Source of the DNA: an uncultured Chloroflexota bacterium
GTDB lineage: Bacteria > Chloroflexota > Limnocylindria > Limnocylindrales > Limnocylindraceae
Length of the DNA stretch: 9,029 nt
NCBI GenBank assembly: GCA_903851225.1
Contig: CAINNT010000088.1
Coordinates: forward strand, 1 to 9,029
Reading direction: 5' to 3'
In this document: positions 7,078 through 9,029 of the stretch, one piece after another
How the letters are laid out: every line of letters starts with the position of its first letter
How positions within the stretch are numbered: position 1 is the first letter of the stretch
Position numbers and translations under genes: made by a program
The notes under the pieces: generated by a model
Database searches by the model: none
Seen by the model: the letters and a program-made list of their open reading frames with translations, nothing else
Told to the model about the DNA's origin: nothing

Positions 7078-7668
7078 ATGGCGAAACCACAGCGTGCCCT
7101 TCTGATCGTCGACCTGCAGGTCGATTTCGGCGACCCCTCGGGGAGCCTCTTCGTTGCGGGCGCGCCCGCCGCCCTCCCCCACATCCTTCGCCTCGTTGAG
7201 CGTGCTCGTGACCACGGCGAACTCGTTGTGTGGAGCCAGGACTGGCATCCCGAGAGCACGCCCCACTTCGCCCCGCAGGGCGGCACCTGGCCCGTGCACT
7301 GCGTCGCGGGGAGCCCAGGCGCCGAACTCCTCCCCGAAGCGGTCGTGGCGCAGCGTTCCGGTGACGTGGTCATTCGCAAAGGGGTGGCGGGCGAGGACGG
7401 CTATAGCGCCTTTTCGCTCCGCAACCCAGTAACCGGCGAGGTCCGCTCCACCGAACTTGCGGCGCTCCTCCGCCGCGCCGGCGTAACGCTCGTAACGGTC
7501 TGCGGCCTTGCCACCGATTGGTGCGTCAAAGCTACCGCGCTCGATGCGCTCACCGCCGGGTTCACCGTTGAGGTGGCTGTTGCTGCAACCGCTGGGGTCG
7601 AGCTGCGCACGGGCGACACCGCCGCTGCACTGCAAGCGATTGAGTCTGCGGGCGGGGTGCTCTGCTGA
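7078..7668 (+). CDS. pncA: Nicotinamidase (isochorismatase-fold amidohydrolase)
   Basis: This 196-residue cytoplasmic enzyme is expected to hydrolyse nicotinamide to nicotinate and ammonia in NAD salvage. The cysteine-hydrolase triad is complete: D12 in LLIVDLQVDF, K101 in VIRKGV and C149 in GLATDWCVKATALDA. The metal site typical of true nicotinamidases is also present: D55, H57 and H63 in SQDWHPESTPHF, plus H74 in TWPVHC. These ligands separate it from isochorismatases and make the nicotinamidase call specific. Length is normal (M. tuberculosis PncA has 186). The chosen ATG follows a GAGGA site, and homology begins at MAKPQRALLIVD; upstream residues in the open frame are antisense to aceE. 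The gene is divergent from aceE, 38 bases start to start, and its TGA overlaps the ATG of the next gene by one base, so the two are co-translated. Confidence 0.93.
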   Translation: MAKPQRALLIVDLQVDFGDPSGSLFVAGAPAALPHILRLVERARDHGELVVWSQDWHPESTPHFAPQGGTWPVHCVAGSPGAELLPEAVVAQRSGDVVIRKGVAGEDGYSAFSLRNPVTGEVRSTELAALLRRAGVTLVTVCGLATDWCVKATALDALTAGFTVEVAVAATAGVELRTGDTAAALQAIESAGGVLC

Positions 7669-8210
7669 TGGGAGCGCTCATCTCGCTCGTTGCGATCGGT
7701 TTGGCCGGTGCCGTGCTCATTGAACTACTGCTCGCGCGACTGATCCGCACTGGCGCCATTCGGCGACCTGAGATCAATTTGACGATTGAGATCGCTGCAC
7801 CACGCTCTGCGGTGTGGGCGTACGCCTCAGATATTGCGCGTCAACCGGAGTGGATGCACGAGATGAAGCGCGTGGAGATGCTCACGCCTCCGCCTGTTCG
7901 GCCAGGTTCGCGTGGGCGGGCCACAGTGCGCATCTTCGGTATCTCTACCACCGATGATGTGGTGATCACAGAGTTTGATCCGCCCGGTACTTTCGCGATT
8001 CGGCACGAGGGGAGGTTCGTCGGCGAAGGGCTGCTGCGCTTCACTGCGATTGATGAGTCGCGCACCCGCATCGATTGGATGGAGTACCTGCGACCGCCGC
8101 TCTTTGCGAACATCGGAGGGTTCGTGCAACGGCCCATCCTCGCCGCGATCTTTCGCTCTGATCTGCGCCACTTGAAGCGCATCCTTGAAGGAGGCTTGAC
8201 GGCGAACTAG
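7668..8210 (+). CDS. Membrane-anchored SRPBCC (START/polyketide cyclase-like) protein
   Basis: This is a 180-residue protein. A single hydrophobic N-terminal segment (about 3-25, MGALISLVAIGLAGAV onward) is followed by a basic stretch and then an SRPBCC domain (about 36-175). The SRPBCC start is recognisable from the beta strand INLTIEIAAPRSAVWAYASD and the helix with QPEWMHEMKRVE. Strands VRPGSRGRATVRIFG, DDVVITEFDPPGTFAIRHEG and TRIDWMEYLRPP follow, and a long C-terminal helix closes the cavity. The fold binds hydrophobic ligands, but family members vary in function and no catalytic residue can be assigned. With K/R residues after the membrane segment, the domain is probably on the cytoplasmic side. 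The ATG overlaps the pncA stop (TGATG), so they form a two-gene unit. The stop codon overlaps that of the convergent zinc-ribbon gene in a shared CTAG. Confidence 0.8.
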   Translation: MGALISLVAIGLAGAVLIELLLARLIRTGAIRRPEINLTIEIAAPRSAVWAYASDIARQPEWMHEMKRVEMLTPPPVRPGSRGRATVRIFGISTTDDVVITEFDPPGTFAIRHEGRFVGEGLLRFTAIDESRTRIDWMEYLRPPLFANIGGFVQRPILAAIFRSDLRHLKRILEGGLTAN

Positions 8211-8668
8211 CCCCCGCAGGAGATAGCGAGCGGAATGGGTTCGCTGCCGAAGCTCTTCAGCTCACGGTCGACGGTGGTGGTCGCACCTGGCTCGATGCGC
8301 GGCGTGGAGATGATCTCTGAGAGTCCGGCACTGCCGATTTCGCTGGTCGTGACCTGGCAGGTGGCGGAGCCCGCAGTATCACCCGTGTTCGTGACCGAGA
8401 TTTTCACGGCAAGCCCACCTGGAACAGATTGTGCGGCGCTCATCGATGCGGTGAATGGCCCGATCCCCCGTGACGCACTCCCTGCGAGCGAGGCCAAGAG
8501 AAGTACTGCGGCTCCGATGCCGAGGAAGACGGTGCCGTGTGCCTGACTCGCCGATGGTTGGGCGAGCCCCAAGGGATTGCAGCGCTCGCAGAGTGCCGTC
8601 TGCAGCGAGACGGGCGAGCCGCAGCGAACACACGCCTGCATCTGAATGCGTACCGCTGGCTCGCTCAT
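8207..8668 (-). CDS. Small zinc-ribbon, single-pass membrane protein with Ig-like outer domain
   Basis: This is a 153-residue protein of no recognised name. Residues 13-30 form a zinc-ribbon knuckle pair (CVRCG and CERCNP; C13, C16, C27, C30). A short linker leads to one membrane segment (about 46-64, GTVFLGIGAAVLLLASLAG). The rest (about 67-153) is Ser/Thr/Gly-rich, with VKISVTNTGDTAGSATC and RIEPGATTTVDREL, which look like the beta strands of an Ig-like domain of the FxLYD or CARDB kind. C104 and C151 could form a disulfide, suggesting that this part lies outside the cell and the zinc ribbon inside. The ATG starts seven bases after the stop of the upstream monooxygenase, so they are probably one operon. 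The architecture is clear. The function is unknown; a sensory or envelope-scaffold role is only a guess. Confidence 0.75.
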   Translation of the reverse strand: MSEPAVRIQMQACVRCGSPVSLQTALCERCNPLGLAQPSASQAHGTVFLGIGAAVLLLASLAGSASRGIGPFTASMSAAQSVPGGLAVKISVTNTGDTAGSATCQVTTSEIGSAGLSEIISTPRIEPGATTTVDRELKSFGSEPIPLAISCGG

Positions 8669-8675
8669 GCTTTCA

Positions 8676-9029
8676 TCATCGCAGTTTTTCCAGATACTTG
8701 AGCGCCACCTCGGCGTCGCGTTCGGTGCGCACCGTCACGATGACGCCGTCGGCGCCGGCGGCCTGAGCCTCTGCACAAAGCCCCTGCGGATCTCGCCCAA
8801 ACGGCGACTCCGCCAGTGATTCATTTGCACGTAACTCGTGCAGCAGGTGCGTTTGCACGCGGGGCTGCATCCGACCTGCGGTGCGTTCGCGTTCGCGCAA
8901 CTGCGCGAGCCCATCTGCGAAGGTTGCCACGGGGGCGACCCACTCATCTGCAGACGATGCCGCGAGGTGGATGGAGCTCGGGTGATCACCAGCAACGAGT
9001 AGACGTAGCCGCGCACCTGGGCGAGGTGC
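8676..9029 (-). CDS. Luciferase-like (LLM-class) flavin-dependent oxidoreductase, C-terminal part
   Basis: The minus-strand frame is open from the window edge at 9029 to the TGA at 8676, giving 117 residues and a stop codon; the N-terminal part lies outside the window. A GTG at 8930 could be mistaken for the start, but the frame upstream of it is also protein-like. The stretch RLRLLVAGDHPSSIHLAASS followed by ADEW resembles the C-terminal part of luciferase-like monooxygenases, where a G-x-x-P-x-x-x-x-x-A-A-x-x-A-D-G-W pattern precedes a helix of the form FADGLAQLRERERTAGR. The tail AAGADGVIVTVR with the final helix ALKYLEKLR fits the last strand and helix of the TIM barrel. Such enzymes use reduced FMN or coenzyme F420. 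The catalytic N-terminal half is not visible, so cofactor and substrate are open. Confidence 0.6.
   Translation of the reverse strand, partial: APRPGARLRLLVAGDHPSSIHLAASSADEWVAPVATFADGLAQLRERERTAGRMQPRVQTHLLHELRANESLAESPFGRDPQGLCAEAQAAGADGVIVTVRTERDAEVALKYLEKLR

Overview
This window looks like a GC-rich, tightly packed bacterial chromosome segment with no mobile-element, CRISPR, tRNA or rRNA signal. Nearly all of it is coding: the longest gap between genes is about 110 bases, and several neighbours touch or overlap. A SCO1664-family kinase-like protein, a homodimeric-type pyruvate dehydrogenase E1 (AceE), GTG starts and a luciferase-like monooxygenase tail suggest an actinobacterium or a high-GC Chloroflexota relative. 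This placement is an inference from gene families, not from a marker gene.

Layout from left to right. (1) A plus-strand SCO1664-family protein fills 14-784, starting one base after the apparent stop codon of a gene that lies off the left edge. (2) A minus-strand cluster runs from 4240 down to 796. In transcription order it holds an FTR1/EfeU-like iron permease, an ABC ATPase, an ABC permease and an NMT1/THI5-like lipoprotein substrate-binding protein. The four genes are nearly contiguous and look like one operon. The first and last genes carry the same strong AGGGGG ribosome binding site. (3) A 111-base spacer (4241-4351) holds the likely operon promoter and a cluster of TGTC/GACA repeats, including a perfect inverted repeat. 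(4) A minus-strand aceE occupies 7039-4352. (5) Divergent from it, and only 38 bases away, a plus-strand nicotinamidase (pncA) overlaps a membrane-anchored SRPBCC protein by one base. (6) At the right end a minus-strand pair consists of the C-terminal part of a luciferase-like flavin monooxygenase, cut by the window edge, followed by a small zinc-ribbon membrane protein. That protein's stop codon shares a CTAG with the stop of the convergent SRPBCC gene.

Functionally, the window combines central carbon metabolism (pyruvate to acetyl-CoA), NAD salvage (nicotinamide to nicotinate) and nutrient uptake. The most unusual point is the uptake operon. An FTR1 iron permease stands at the head of an NMT1/THI5-type ABC importer operon, and the usual EfeO/EfeB partners are not adjacent. 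No clearly new multi-gene defence or mobile system is visible.
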